Positions 8,801-15,923 of a stretch of 39,958 nucleotides of DNA are shown one piece after another; position 1 is the stretch's first letter, and the number at the start of each line of letters is the position of its first letter. The position numbers and the translations under genes were made by a program. The stretch lies in contig JAFABD010000255.1 of NCBI GenBank assembly GCA_023426225.1, positions 1 to 39,958 of the forward strand. The letters run 5' to 3'. This DNA is from Pseudomonadota bacterium (GTDB taxonomy: Bacteria; Pseudomonadota; Alphaproteobacteria; Sphingomonadales; Sphingomonadaceae). The notes under the pieces are model-generated. The model had not been told where the DNA came from. It saw only the letters and a list, made by a program, of their open reading frames with translations, and ran no database searches.

Positions 8801-9027
8801 ACGATCGTTTCCAGCGGCTTGCCGACCAGTTCCACGGCATCGGAGGCCGTCAGGCCCGGCGCGGCGACGCGGATGTCGACCATCGGAACGCTGATCTGCG
8901 GCTCCTCCTCGCGCGCGATCGTCATCGTCGCGATCAGCCCGACGAGGATTGCGGCGAGCAGTGCCAGCGGGGTGAGCGGCGAGGCGATGAACCCGCGCGC
9001 CAGCCGACCCGAAATGCCCAGCGTCAT
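5809..9027 (-). CDS. RND efflux pump, inner-membrane permease (AcrB superfamily)
   Basis: At 1072 residues it has full RND length: an N-terminal span (about 18-36), a large periplasmic loop, a block of spans, a second loop and a second block. The proton-relay pair Asp417-Asp418 is present in G-I-L-V-D-D-A-I-V. Where AcrB carries Lys940, this protein has Arg in G-I-I-V-R-N-S-I-L-L-V-D-F, as in many divergent RND pumps. The ATG overlaps the stop of the adaptor gene (ATGA). With the adaptor and the divergently transcribed TolC-type channel it makes a complete export system driven by the proton gradient. The substrate cannot be read from sequence. Rhodanese and a BigR-like regulator in the same operon point to a sulfur-related compound rather than a classical drug. 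Confidence 0.95.
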   Translation of the reverse strand: MTLGISGRLARGFIASPLTPLALLAAILVGLIATMTIAREEEPQISVPMVDIRVAAPGLTASDAVELVGKPLETIVKSVDGVEHVYTQAEANGVMVTARFLVGSRPEDAATRIDEKIKANIDRIPVGIPAPQVTVRGINDVPVVVLTLTPRPGAPGQWNDQALYQLAGRLRSEIAKVDNVGLTFLVGGQREAIRIAPDPARLAAMQVPLQSVIEAASQANRAFPTGMVRESGQAAQLVAGRTLANADEVGALVVRSVRGAPVLLRDVAKVTQAPTEDQARAWRWSREASGWASAPAVSLAIAKRAGANAVTVSQSVVERVNALQGTLIPDTVSVAVTRNYGETANHKANELLFHLALATVSIVLLIGVAIGWREAGVTAIVIPTTILLTMFASKLMGFTINRVSLFALIFSIGILVDDAIVMIENIARHWAMGDGRSRVDAAVDAVAEVGNPTIVATLTVVAALLPMLFVSGLMGPYMAPIPINASAAMVFSFFVAVIIAPWLMVRFARRTLAAGAHHDAHGGKLGALYGRVAARVIRSRASARHFLVAVGAATLLACSMFYFKAVTVKLLPFDNKSEVQLVVDLPEGTSLETTSRTLEQAAAIARGVPEVVAMEAYAGTSAPFNFNGLVRHYFLRAKPWQGDLMLTLAPKEDRARASHAVAVALRDRLKALPMPAGGSIKVVETPPGPPVLATLLAEIYGPDEASRRATAAEVEKLFRTVPFIVDVDNSFGEAAPELRLVPQRDRLDHYGLSERQVFDSVAALMGDNVVGYAPRGDGRDPLPIQIGLDQSQRSWSQALAATPVAVAQGAGGPQLLPLGELVEARMEKAEPTLFRRDGRGAAMVTAELAGRYEAPIYGMLAVNDAIARHDWAASGLQKPEIRLNGQPEDERHPSLLWDGEWEITWVTFRDMGAAFGVALLAIYVLVVAQFGNFKLPLVILTPIPLTLVGIVAGHMLFGAPFTATSMIGFIALAGIIVRNSILLVDFIRHARSPDKSLRDTLIEAGMIRFKPIVLTAAAAMIGAAVILTDPIFQGLAISLLFGLASSTLLTVLVIPAIYVVLRDDGRPLRVEE

Positions 9028-10046
9028 CGGCTGCCCCCGATCGCCAGCCGGTCGCCGGCCGCGACACCCGACAGGATCTCGACCTGCGCGGCGTCAGCGA
9101 CGGGCGCGGTCTGGACGGGCACCGTCGCGGTCGAACCGTCCTTGTTGACCAGCGTCACACTGTCCACACCGAACCGCGTCGTCACCGCGCGGCGGGGAAC
9201 GATCAGCGCCATGCGGCGCCCGGCCTCAACCTGCGCAGCGATCCGGCGGCCGATCAGCCGATCGTCGATCCCCGCGACCGTGACGTCGGCAGCGACCTGC
9301 CCGCCATTGACGGCCGGGTAGACCTTGGTGACGGTCCCGCGGACCGGAGCCGCCTTTTCATCGATCCGGGCAAGCACCCCCGCGCCCGGCTGGACCGTCG
9401 CCGCCAGGCTTTCGGGCAGTTCGAGCCGAAGCACCACCGCTCCGGCGGTGATCGTCGCAATCGCCATGCCGGGAGCAACCGCCGATCCGGCCGGGATGGG
9501 TGCAAGCAGGACGCGCCCGCTCGAAGGCGCGACGACGGCGCCCTGGCCGGCAACGGCATTGACGGCCGCCTGTTGCGCGCGCGCGGCGCGAATCTGGGCC
9601 TCGGCCGCGCGGGCGCCGGCCTGCGCCTGGTCGAGCCTGGCGCGGGCATAGACACCGTTTTCATACAGGAAGCGGGTGCGCGACAACTCGGCTTGCGCAT
9701 TGGCGGCTTGCGCTTCTGCGGCGGCGGCCTGGGCGGCATAGGCACCGCTCTGGGGGCCGAGCTGACTGTCGACGATGCGGCCGATCACCTGTCCCTTGGC
9801 GACGCGATCCCCCTCCTTGACGGAGATGGAGACGAGGACGCCGGGGATCCGCGCCATAACCTGCGCCTGCTGGACGCTGGTGACGCTCGCGCTCACCGCA
9901 CGCCAGTCGGGCGCCGGCACCGGGGCAACGGTGATCGTCGGCCCCGAATAGCGCGCGGACGCACCGGCCGGTGCCTTGGTTTCGCCGCCACAACCCGCCA
10001 GCGGCGTCGCAGCGACCATCGCGACCAGCAGCACGCCCCCTCGCAT
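9024..10046 (-). CDS. RND periplasmic adaptor lipoprotein (membrane fusion protein)
   Basis: This 340-residue protein links the RND pump to the outer-membrane channel. It has a signal peptide with lipobox L-A-G-C (lipidated Cys19), a split lipoyl/barrel-sandwich domain (I-P-G-V-L-V-S-I-S-V-K-E-G-D-R-V-A-K-G-Q-V near 70-90 and A-P-S-S-G-R-V near 175), an Ala/Gln-rich alpha-hairpin between them, then beta-barrel and membrane-proximal domains. I chose the ATG at 10046 because it gives the signal peptide directly and lies two bases after the rhodanese stop; the in-frame extension to 10142 overlaps the rhodanese gene. The stop overlaps the RND start. Confidence 0.93.
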   Translation of the reverse strand: MRGGVLLVAMVAATPLAGCGGETKAPAGASARYSGPTITVAPVPAPDWRAVSASVTSVQQAQVMARIPGVLVSISVKEGDRVAKGQVIGRIVDSQLGPQSGAYAAQAAAAEAQAANAQAELSRTRFLYENGVYARARLDQAQAGARAAEAQIRAARAQQAAVNAVAGQGAVVAPSSGRVLLAPIPAGSAVAPGMAIATITAGAVVLRLELPESLAATVQPGAGVLARIDEKAAPVRGTVTKVYPAVNGGQVAADVTVAGIDDRLIGRRIAAQVEAGRRMALIVPRRAVTTRFGVDSVTLVNKDGSTATVPVQTAPVADAAQVEILSGVAAGDRLAIGGSR

Positions 10047-10048
10047 GG

Positions 10049-10390
10049 TCAGGCCCCCCGCACGACCGGCAGGCCGGCGGCCTTCCATGCGCCGATGCCG
10101 CCTGCCAGATGCGTGTCCACCGCGGCTTGCGCGACCGCGCACCGTTCGAGCGCCATGGCAGACCGCTTGCCGCCGGCACAGTTGAGCACCAGCGTCTTGT
10201 CCTCGGCATCGGGAAGCGCCGCCGGATCGAACGACGACAAGGGGAGGTTGATCGCCCCGGCAATATGCCCGTCGGCGAATTCGCCCGGCTCGCGCACATC
10301 GACGACAAGCGCCGCATCCTGATCGAGCATCGTCTTCAGCATCGCGGCATCGACCGTGCGCACCACCCGCCTCTTACCGAAACCAAACAT
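10049..10390 (-). CDS. Single-domain rhodanese (sulfurtransferase)
   Basis: This is a 113-residue cytoplasmic rhodanese. The domain opens with V-V-D-V-R-E-P-G-E-F-A-D-G-H-I-A-G-A-I-N (29-48), the canonical pattern, and the active loop is N-C-A-G-G-K-R-S with catalytic Cys71 and Arg76. Such enzymes carry persulfide on the cysteine and pass sulfane sulfur to acceptors. There is no signal peptide. It is the first gene of the leftward operon, with an AGGAGG ribosome site before its ATG and a strong sigma-70-like promoter upstream (TTGACG, 16 bases, TATATT). An unusual G-F-G-K-R-R start is the only oddity. Confidence 0.93.
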   Translation of the reverse strand: MFGFGKRRVVRTVDAAMLKTMLDQDAALVVDVREPGEFADGHIAGAINLPLSSFDPAALPDAEDKTLVLNCAGGKRSAMALERCAVAQAAVDTHLAGGIGAWKAAGLPVVRGA

Positions 10391-10415
10391 CGCATTCCTC
10401 CTATGGCATAACGCT

Positions 10416-10456
10416 AATATACGTCTTGACTTATATTCGTCAATGCTGATTTATAT
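10416..10456. promoter_or_regulatory. Overlapping divergent promoters with palindromic operator
   Basis: AT-rich island in GC-rich DNA between the rhodanese and DUF2892 genes. Minus strand: -35 TTGACG (10438-10443) and -10 TATATT (10416-10421), 16 apart. Plus strand: -35 TTGACT (10426-10431) and -10 TTTATA (10450-10455), 18 apart. Two inverted repeats overlap these: TTGAC-8-GTCAA (10426-10443), which contains both -35 boxes face to face, and AATATA-10-TATATT (10416-10437), which has the look of an ArsR/SmtB operator. One bound repressor could shut both operons. The best candidate repressor is the ArsR-family protein encoded at 5437-5763. Confidence 0.65.
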
Positions 10457-10496
10457 CGGCATGGCTGACGCGCCGTGTTTTGAAGGAGACCGGATC

Positions 10497-10700
10497 ATGA
10501 ATCTCGATCGTGCCGTACTGGCCTTTGCCGGCTGCATCGTTCTGCTCAGCGCGATCCTGTCGCTGACCGTGCATCCGTGGTGGATCGCCCTGACGCTGTT
10601 CGCCGGTGCCAATATGCTCCAGGCCGCATTTACCGGCTTCTGCCCGGCGGCGATCGTGTTCAGGGCGTTGGGCGTGCGACCGGGGACGGTGTTCCGGTGA
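10497..10700 (+). CDS. DUF2892 (YgaP-like) small membrane protein
   Basis: A 67-residue protein starting M-N-L-D-R-A-V-L-A-F-A-G with two membrane spans (about 8-26 and 30-48) and the family signature N-M-L-Q-A-A-F-T-G-F-C-P-A near 39-51. DUF2892 is the membrane module found fused to rhodanese in E. coli YgaP, so finding it divergent from a stand-alone rhodanese under a shared operator suggests the two cooperate. ATG at 10497 follows GAAGGAG. The stop overlaps the TolC-type gene start (GTGA). The conserved Cys49 in G-F-C-P may take part in sulfur transfer; that is inference. Confidence 0.9.
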   Translation: MNLDRAVLAFAGCIVLLSAILSLTVHPWWIALTLFAGANMLQAAFTGFCPAAIVFRALGVRPGTVFR

Positions 10701-11983
10701 ACCGGCGGCTCCGCTCCCGGGCCGCCCCGGCGCGGTTCGCCCTGCTGCTGGCTGCGGGTGCTTCGGCGATGATCGCGACGCCGGGCCACGCCCAGTCGCT
10801 GGAGGCGGTGATCGCCGCCACGCTCGAACAGTCGCCCGAACTGGCCGCTGCCCGCGCGCGTGAAGCCGGCGCGAACGCCCGTCTCGATGCGGCCCGCGCC
10901 GAGCGAATGCCCAGCGCGACCGTTCAGGGTCAGGTCGCCACCGGGCGTATCGACCCGCAAGGCTTTTTCGGATTGGCGGCGGACAATGTCACGCCCCGCT
11001 CGATCCAGTTCGGCACCGAATTGCCGCTGTTCACCGGCGGCCGCATCGGCGCCGCCGAAGCCGAGGCGCGGGCCGGCATCGACGCCGCTCGCGCAGGTGC
11101 GGAGGCGATGGCGCTGGAACTGCGCGTCCAGGTCGTCCGCGCCTATGCCGGTGCAATCGCCGCGCATCAGCAGGCGACGACGCAGGCGCGCATGATCGCG
11201 ACGCTCGAGGCGGCACTTCGTGATACCCGGCTCCGCTTCCGCGCGGGCGACGGCACGAGCACCGAGGTCGCGCAGGCCGAGGCACGTCTGGCCGAGGCGC
11301 GTGCCGGACTGTCCGCCGCCGAAGGCGCCGAAACCGAAGCCCGCGCGATGCTCCGCGCCCTGTCGGGCATGGAGGTGACGCCCGACGCCGGCCTGCCGGT
11401 GCCGGCACAGCCCGCAATGACGCCCCAGGCTGCGGTCGCCCTGGCGATCGCGCACAATCCCCGCGTCCGCGCCGCCGAGCGCCTGCTGGCGGCCGCACGC
11501 GCCGGGCTGGACGGCGCCCGGGCAGCGCGGATGCCGGTTGTCGGCGCCTATGCCGAGGCAGGCAGCGTGCGCGACCAGTTCTTCCCCGGGTACAAGGCCG
11601 ATACCGCCAGCGTCGGCATCCGCGCGCGCTGGACGCTGTTCGACGGCGGCCGCACCGGCGCGCGCGTCCGCGGCGCCCAGGCCGAAATGGCCGAACGAGA
11701 AGCCCGGCTGCGCGCCGAACGTGCCGAGATCGAGCGCCGCACCATCGCCGCCCACGCAGCATTGGTCAGCGCCCGCGCCACCTATGATGCGGCAAGTACG
11801 CGGGCAGAAGCCGCGGCGGCGGCGCTGCGCGGCACCCGGCTCGAGGTTCAGACCGGGGCCAAGCCGATGCTTGCGTTGCTCGACGCCGAGCGCGAGGCGG
11901 GCGCCGCCGAAGGCGCAAAGACGACCGCGGCCGCCGACATGCAGGTTCAGGCGCAGCTTCTGGCGGCACTCACCGGAAGCTGA
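10697..11983 (+). CDS. TolC-family outer-membrane efflux channel
   Basis: This 428-residue protein is the outer-membrane duct of the tripartite pump. It starts with GTG at 10697, overlapping the DUF2892 stop, and has a basic, hydrophobic signal peptide ending near G-H-A-Q. Two tandem alpha-helical/beta repeats of the TolC fold follow, rich in Ala, Arg and Glu, with the motifs T-L-E-Q-S-P-E-L-A-A-A-R-A-R and A-I-A-H-N-P-R-V-R-A-A-E-R at the start of each half and W-T-L-F-D-G-G-R-T-G in the second. It lacks its own pump genes downstream, so it is best paired with the divergent adaptor and RND genes. A strong hairpin follows the stop. Confidence 0.93.
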   Translation: MNRRLRSRAAPARFALLLAAGASAMIATPGHAQSLEAVIAATLEQSPELAAARAREAGANARLDAARAERMPSATVQGQVATGRIDPQGFFGLAADNVTPRSIQFGTELPLFTGGRIGAAEAEARAGIDAARAGAEAMALELRVQVVRAYAGAIAAHQQATTQARMIATLEAALRDTRLRFRAGDGTSTEVAQAEARLAEARAGLSAAEGAETEARAMLRALSGMEVTPDAGLPVPAQPAMTPQAAVALAIAHNPRVRAAERLLAAARAGLDGARAARMPVVGAYAEAGSVRDQFFPGYKADTASVGIRARWTLFDGGRTGARVRGAQAEMAEREARLRAERAEIERRTIAAHAALVSARATYDAASTRAEAAAAALRGTRLEVQTGAKPMLALLDAEREAGAAEGAKTTAAADMQVQAQLLAALTGS

Positions 11984-11986
11984 GCC

Positions 11987-12028
11987 GGCGCGCAGCCGCT
12001 GAATCCCCCTACACTGCGGCTGCGCGCC
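11987..12028 (+). terminator. 13-bp stem-loop after the TolC-type gene
   Basis: A perfect 13-base inverted repeat (GGCGCGCAGCCGC and GCGGCTGCGCGCC) with a 16-base loop starts three bases after the TolC-type stop and is followed by ATTTC. The stem is very GC-rich but the T-run is poor, so it is a likely intrinsic terminator of moderate quality. It separates the efflux operon from the LysR gene. Confidence 0.65.
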
Positions 12029-12092
12029 ATTTCACGGTTGCAGGGGACTCGCCCACGCCCGATCATGGGCAAAAGGCGAAAGGAACCCGGCC

Positions 12093-12983
12093 ATCACGCT
12101 CGACCAGTTGCGGATCTTCATCGCGGTCGCCGAACGCGAGCATGTGACCCGCGCCGCTCAGGTGCTCAACATCACCCAATCGGCCGCCAGCGCTGCAATC
12201 GCCGCGCTCGAGGCGCAGCATGGCGTGCGGCTGTTCGATCGCGTCGGTCGCGGCATCGTCCTCACCGATGCCGGACGGCTGTTGCTCGACGAGGCGCGCG
12301 CCGTCCTCGCGCGCGCCGCCGATGCAGAACGCGCGCTCGCAGAGCATGGCGGGTTGAAGCGCGGGACGCTGCGGCTCGTCGCCAGCCAGACGATCGCCGG
12401 CTATTGGCTGCCCGAAAGACTGGCGCGTTTCCATACGCGCTATCCCGGCATCGAACTCTGCGTCGGCATCGCCAACAGCGAGGGCGCGGCGCGGCGCGTC
12501 GCCGCGGGCGAGGCCGATCTGGGGTTCATCGAAGGCAATCTCGAGGCGCCCGAACTGGTCCACCGCGTCGTCGGCACCGATCGACTTCAACTCGTCGCCG
12601 CCGCTCCGGTGGCGACGGTGGACAATGACTGGCTCGCCCGAACCCCGTGGATCATGCGCGAACCCGGATCGGGAACGCGCGCGCGGTTCGAGGAGGCGCT
12701 CGCCGCGCGCGGTATCGATCCGCGCACGCTCCCGATCGCGCTTACCCTTCCCTCGAACGAAGCCGTGTTGTCGGCGGTACGCGCCGGGGCCGGTGCGGCG
12801 GTGTTGTCACGGCTGGTCGTGGCGCCCGCGCTGGCAATGCGCGCGCTCTTCGCACTCCCTCTCGACCTGCCCGAACGCCCTTTCTACGCGCTTCGTCACC
12901 CCGAACGACACCGCAGCAAGGCCGCCGAAGCCCTGCTGATGCTGATCGAGGATTATGATCGCCACGGCGACTGGGTAATCTGA
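12093..12983 (+). CDS. LysR-family regulator, YeiE-like, with a probable ATC start
   Basis: The protein has the standard LysR layout: N-terminal helix-turn-helix (H-V-T-R-A-A-Q-V-L-N-I-T-Q-S-A-A-S-A-A-I-A-A-L-E) and a substrate-binding domain ending near residue 296. Close relatives usually begin M-T-L-D-Q-L-R-I-F; here that position reads ATC ACG CTC GAC CAG TTG. The ATC at 12093 has an AGGAA ribosome site seven bases upstream, while the only conventional in-frame start is TTG at 12108, which has none and removes five conserved residues. No other start exists before the in-frame stop at 12000. I therefore place the start at ATC, with TTG as the alternative. YeiE-type regulators respond to sulfite and often sit next to yeiH, as here. 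Confidence 0.85.
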   Translation: MTLDQLRIFIAVAEREHVTRAAQVLNITQSAASAAIAALEAQHGVRLFDRVGRGIVLTDAGRLLLDEARAVLARAADAERALAEHGGLKRGTLRLVASQTIAGYWLPERLARFHTRYPGIELCVGIANSEGAARRVAAGEADLGFIEGNLEAPELVHRVVGTDRLQLVAAAPVATVDNDWLARTPWIMREPGSGTRARFEEALAARGIDPRTLPIALTLPSNEAVLSAVRAGAGAAVLSRLVVAPALAMRALFALPLDLPERPFYALRHPERHRSKAAEALLMLIEDYDRHGDWVI

Positions 12984-13237
12984 TCTGCCAGTAAGATCGT
13001 TTCGATCGTATCCGTCGGCATCCAAAGCCGCCAATCGTCAGGAATGGGTGACAGACCATCCGCCCGCCGCCATCCGGTTCTTACAAGATAATGTTCTGAA
13101 TCAGGTTCTTGATGCCGGAACGGCGACATCAACAGACCGGAGATTCATCGCGTATTGCGATTGTTTATAGACTTATAATCCGTTGGAATGATTGAATCCC
13201 CGCGCGCATCGCTCTGCTCTGCCCAAGGAGTGTTGCG
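12984..13237 (+). promoter_or_regulatory. Promoter region of the yeiH-like gene
   Basis: This 254-base gap holds no gene. A perfect TATAAT lies at 13174-13179 with a weak -35 (CGTATT) 17 bases upstream, consistent with an activator-dependent promoter. Further upstream, about 13075-13115, the motif GTTCT appears three times within 40 bases (GGTTCTTAC, TGTTCTGAA, GGTTCTTGA) in an AT-rich stretch, a possible binding region for the adjacent LysR protein. An AAGGAG ribosome site precedes the 13238 ATG. Confidence 0.5.
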
Positions 13238-14278
13238 ATGCCATCCCCCGCCTTCCCGCTTCCCCCTCGCCGCTCACCCATTCCCGGAATCGCCCTGTGC
13301 ATGGCGCTGGCCGGCGCGGCGATGCTGCTCGAACGCGGCGAACGGGCCTTGCTCGGCCGCAATTGGGTCGAGGCGCTGGTGCTCGCCATCCTGATCGGCG
13401 CCGGGGTCCGCAGTTGCTGGACGCCGGGCCCGCGCTGGACGCCGGGGATCGAGCATAGCGCGAAGCTGCTCCTCGAAATCGCGGTGGTGCTGCTCGGCGC
13501 GTCGGTCAGCGCGGCAACGATCGCGGCCGCAGGTCCGGTGTTGCTCGTCGCCATCGCGATGACGGTCGCGACCGCGATCGGCGCCAGCCTGCTGGTCGGC
13601 CGGATGCTGGGCTTGCCCCCGCGGCTGGCGCTGCTCGTGGCGTGCGGCAATGCGATCTGCGGCAATTCGGCGATCGCCGCGGTCGCGCCCGTGATCGGCG
13701 CGCATGGCGACGAGGTTGCACCGGCGATCGGTTTCACCGCAGTCCTCGGCGTCGGCGTCGTGCTCGGCCTGCCGCTGCTCGGCGCCGTGCTGCACCTTGA
13801 CCCGCTGCGTTATGGCGCCCTCGCCGGGCTTACCGTCTATGCGGTGCCCCAGGTGCTCGCCGCCGCCGCCCCCTTCGGCCCTTCGGCGGTGCAGATGGGC
13901 ACGCTCGTCAAACTCGTCCGCGTGCTGATGCTCGGTCCGGTCTGTATTGTTCTGGCGCGCACGGCGGCACCGGCGGATGCGTCGCCCGCCGCGGTACGTC
14001 GTCGTCCCGGCATTGCCCGGCTCGTGCCGTGGTTCCTGGTCGGCTTCCTGATGCTGATGGGGCTGCGCAGCGCAGGGCTGGTTCCCGCCGCGCTGCTGCC
14101 ATGGCTGGCCGCTGCGGCAAGCCTGCTCACCGTCGTCGCGATGGCGGCACTGGGCCTCGGCGTCGACCTGCGTACCATCACCCGCGCCGGCGGGCGGGTG
14201 ACGGCAACCGTGTTCGTATCGCTCGGCCTGCTGACCGTGATCGGTATCGCCGTGGCGCGCCGCGCCGGTGAGGGCTAG
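13238..14278 (+). CDS. yeiH: YeiH-family putative sulfate/sulfite exporter (UPF0324)
   Basis: This 346-residue inner-membrane protein has about ten hydrophobic segments and the family motif A-C-G-N-A-I-C-G-N-S-A-I-A-A-V-A-P at 135-151, plus the C-terminal G-L-G-V-D-L-R region. The family (YeiH, annotated as putative sulfate exporter) is usually regulated by a neighbouring LysR protein, matching the gene just upstream. Direct transport evidence for the family is thin, so the substrate stays putative; sulfite or sulfate fits the sulfur-handling genes to its left. It is convergent with phoD, with only 13 bases between the stops. Confidence 0.9.
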   Translation: MPSPAFPLPPRRSPIPGIALCMALAGAAMLLERGERALLGRNWVEALVLAILIGAGVRSCWTPGPRWTPGIEHSAKLLLEIAVVLLGASVSAATIAAAGPVLLVAIAMTVATAIGASLLVGRMLGLPPRLALLVACGNAICGNSAIAAVAPVIGAHGDEVAPAIGFTAVLGVGVVLGLPLLGAVLHLDPLRYGALAGLTVYAVPQVLAAAAPFGPSAVQMGTLVKLVRVLMLGPVCIVLARTAAPADASPAAVRRRPGIARLVPWFLVGFLMLMGLRSAGLVPAALLPWLAAAASLLTVVAMAALGLGVDLRTITRAGGRVTATVFVSLGLLTVIGIAVARRAGEG

Positions 14279-14291
14279 GCGCGCGCGACGC

Positions 14292-15923
14292 TCAAGCCGC
14301 GTTGAACACGCGGCGTCCGCGGTCCACCGACATGCGATGCGTATCGGCAACACGCGTCGTGCGCGCCTTCACCGTCTCCATGAACAGCCATTCGCCGGTC
14401 ACGCGCTGCGGCGTGACCTCGATCATCATATATCCGCGGCGGCTGGTGTCGGCCCATTTGAGTTCGGGATTGGCGGCGACGAACCCGCGCGCGACCGTCC
14501 GGGGATCCGCAGCGAAATTGCCCTCCATCCCGTTCGACGTGACGCTGTGCCCCGCGAACTCGACGCCGGCCGCGCGGCCGTCCTGCGTCAATGCGTATGC
14601 CCAGGCGTTGTGACTGTCGCCCGACAGCATGACGAGATCGGCATCGGCCTGCTGCGCGGCGTGGAGCAGCCGCGCGCGCGCCGCGGGATAGCCGTCCCAG
14701 CGGTCCATCCACATCGGCAGCCCCGCCTTCGCGGCGCGCACGTCGTTGCGGAAGCTGCGCTGCGTCTTCTCGCTCGCATCGGGGCGCAGCCAGCCGGGCG
14801 CATCCGCCGGCATCATCGTGCGGCCCAGGATGGTGCCCATCCCGATGAGCTGCCACGCGGTATTGCGCGCGTTGGTACGCAACGCGTGTGCCAGCCAGCT
14901 TTCCTGTGTCGTGCCGAGCATCGTCGCCGACGGATCCTGCCACACATCATCGCGAAAGGTGCGCAGCGCGGCATCCGGATCGCCGGCCCGATAGGCTGCG
15001 CCGATGTCCGCCTGGCGCGTCCGCGCGAGCAGCCGCGATTCGGTGCGGTACAGCGTCGCCAGCCGGCCCAGCGGATAGGCCTTCCACGGCTCGTCCGAAA
15101 CGGGCATCCATTCGCGATAGACCTGCATCGCCGCCGCACGGCGCAGGTTCCAGTCGCCCTCGGTCGCGGGCTGGTGGTTCTGCGCCCCACCCTCCCAGCT
15201 GTCGTTCGCGCTTTCATGGTCGTCCCACAGCGCGACCATCGGCGCCATCTGGTGCAGTCGCTGCAGATCGGGATCGGCCCGATAGCAGGCATAACGCAGC
15301 CGATAGTCGCTGATCGCGAGCATCTCGTGATCGGGGATGACGACGCGCGCCGCGGCAAGGTCGGCCGGACCATGGTCGGCGCCATATTCGTACAGATAAT
15401 CGCCGACGTGCAGCCAGAGGTCGAGGTCGTCGCGCGCCGCGGCATGTCCATAGGCGTTGAACCAGCCATAGGGCAGGTTCGAGCACGAGAACACGCCCAG
15501 CCCGAACCGCGCGGCATCATCGGCGGGCAGCGTCTTGGTCCGCCCGACCGGCGAGCGCGTGCCGTCAGGCGCGACGAAACGATACCAGTAAACCGTGCCC
15601 GGGCGCAGCCCGTCGACGGTGATCTTGGCGGTCCAGTCGCGATAGCCGCCGGTCCGCACGCTGCCGCCCGCGATCACCTTGGCGAAATCGCGATCGGCCG
15701 CCACCTCGACGTCGAGCCGGACGATCGCATCGCTCGCCGCGGGCACATAGCGCGTCCATAGCAGCATCGAGTCGGGGCCCGGCTCGCCGCTTGCGACGCT
15801 GTGGGTAAAGCCGGTCGCACCGATCACCTCGGCGGCAATGGCGCTTCCGCCCGGCAGCATCAGCGCGCCGAACCCCAGACTCCCCGTCAGCACCAGGCGG
15901 CGGCGATCGACCTGCAAAACCAT
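14292..15923 (-). CDS. phoD: PhoD-type alkaline phosphatase/phosphodiesterase, Tat-exported
   Basis: This 543-residue enzyme is exported to the periplasm by the Tat route: the N-terminus has D-R-R-R-L-V-L-T-G-S (6-15) followed by a hydrophobic stretch ending near A-I-A-A-E. A fibronectin-like N-terminal domain (about 36-135) precedes the metallophosphatase domain. Metal and catalytic motifs are visible: S-C-S-N (146-149), H-V-G-D-Y (172-176), W-D-D-H-E-x-A-N-D (233-241) and a later S-G-D-S-H-N-A-W. I chose the ATG at 15923 because a GGAGGGACG ribosome site precedes it and it places the twin arginines correctly; an in-frame extension to 15998 adds a non-signal-like stretch. The family releases phosphate from mono- and diesters, usually under phosphate limitation. 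Confidence 0.93.
   Translation of the reverse strand: MVLQVDRRRLVLTGSLGFGALMLPGGSAIAAEVIGATGFTHSVASGEPGPDSMLLWTRYVPAASDAIVRLDVEVAADRDFAKVIAGGSVRTGGYRDWTAKITVDGLRPGTVYWYRFVAPDGTRSPVGRTKTLPADDAARFGLGVFSCSNLPYGWFNAYGHAAARDDLDLWLHVGDYLYEYGADHGPADLAAARVVIPDHEMLAISDYRLRYACYRADPDLQRLHQMAPMVALWDDHESANDSWEGGAQNHQPATEGDWNLRRAAAMQVYREWMPVSDEPWKAYPLGRLATLYRTESRLLARTRQADIGAAYRAGDPDAALRTFRDDVWQDPSATMLGTTQESWLAHALRTNARNTAWQLIGMGTILGRTMMPADAPGWLRPDASEKTQRSFRNDVRAAKAGLPMWMDRWDGYPAARARLLHAAQQADADLVMLSGDSHNAWAYALTQDGRAAGVEFAGHSVTSNGMEGNFAADPRTVARGFVAANPELKWADTSRRGYMMIEVTPQRVTGEWLFMETVKARTTRVADTHRMSVDRGRRVFNAA

Noticed and set aside
5497..9321. 1274-codon plus-strand frame antisense to the RND pump
   Set aside because: Low-complexity Arg/His/Asp-rich translation, no motifs; the opposite strand encodes a clear RND permease.
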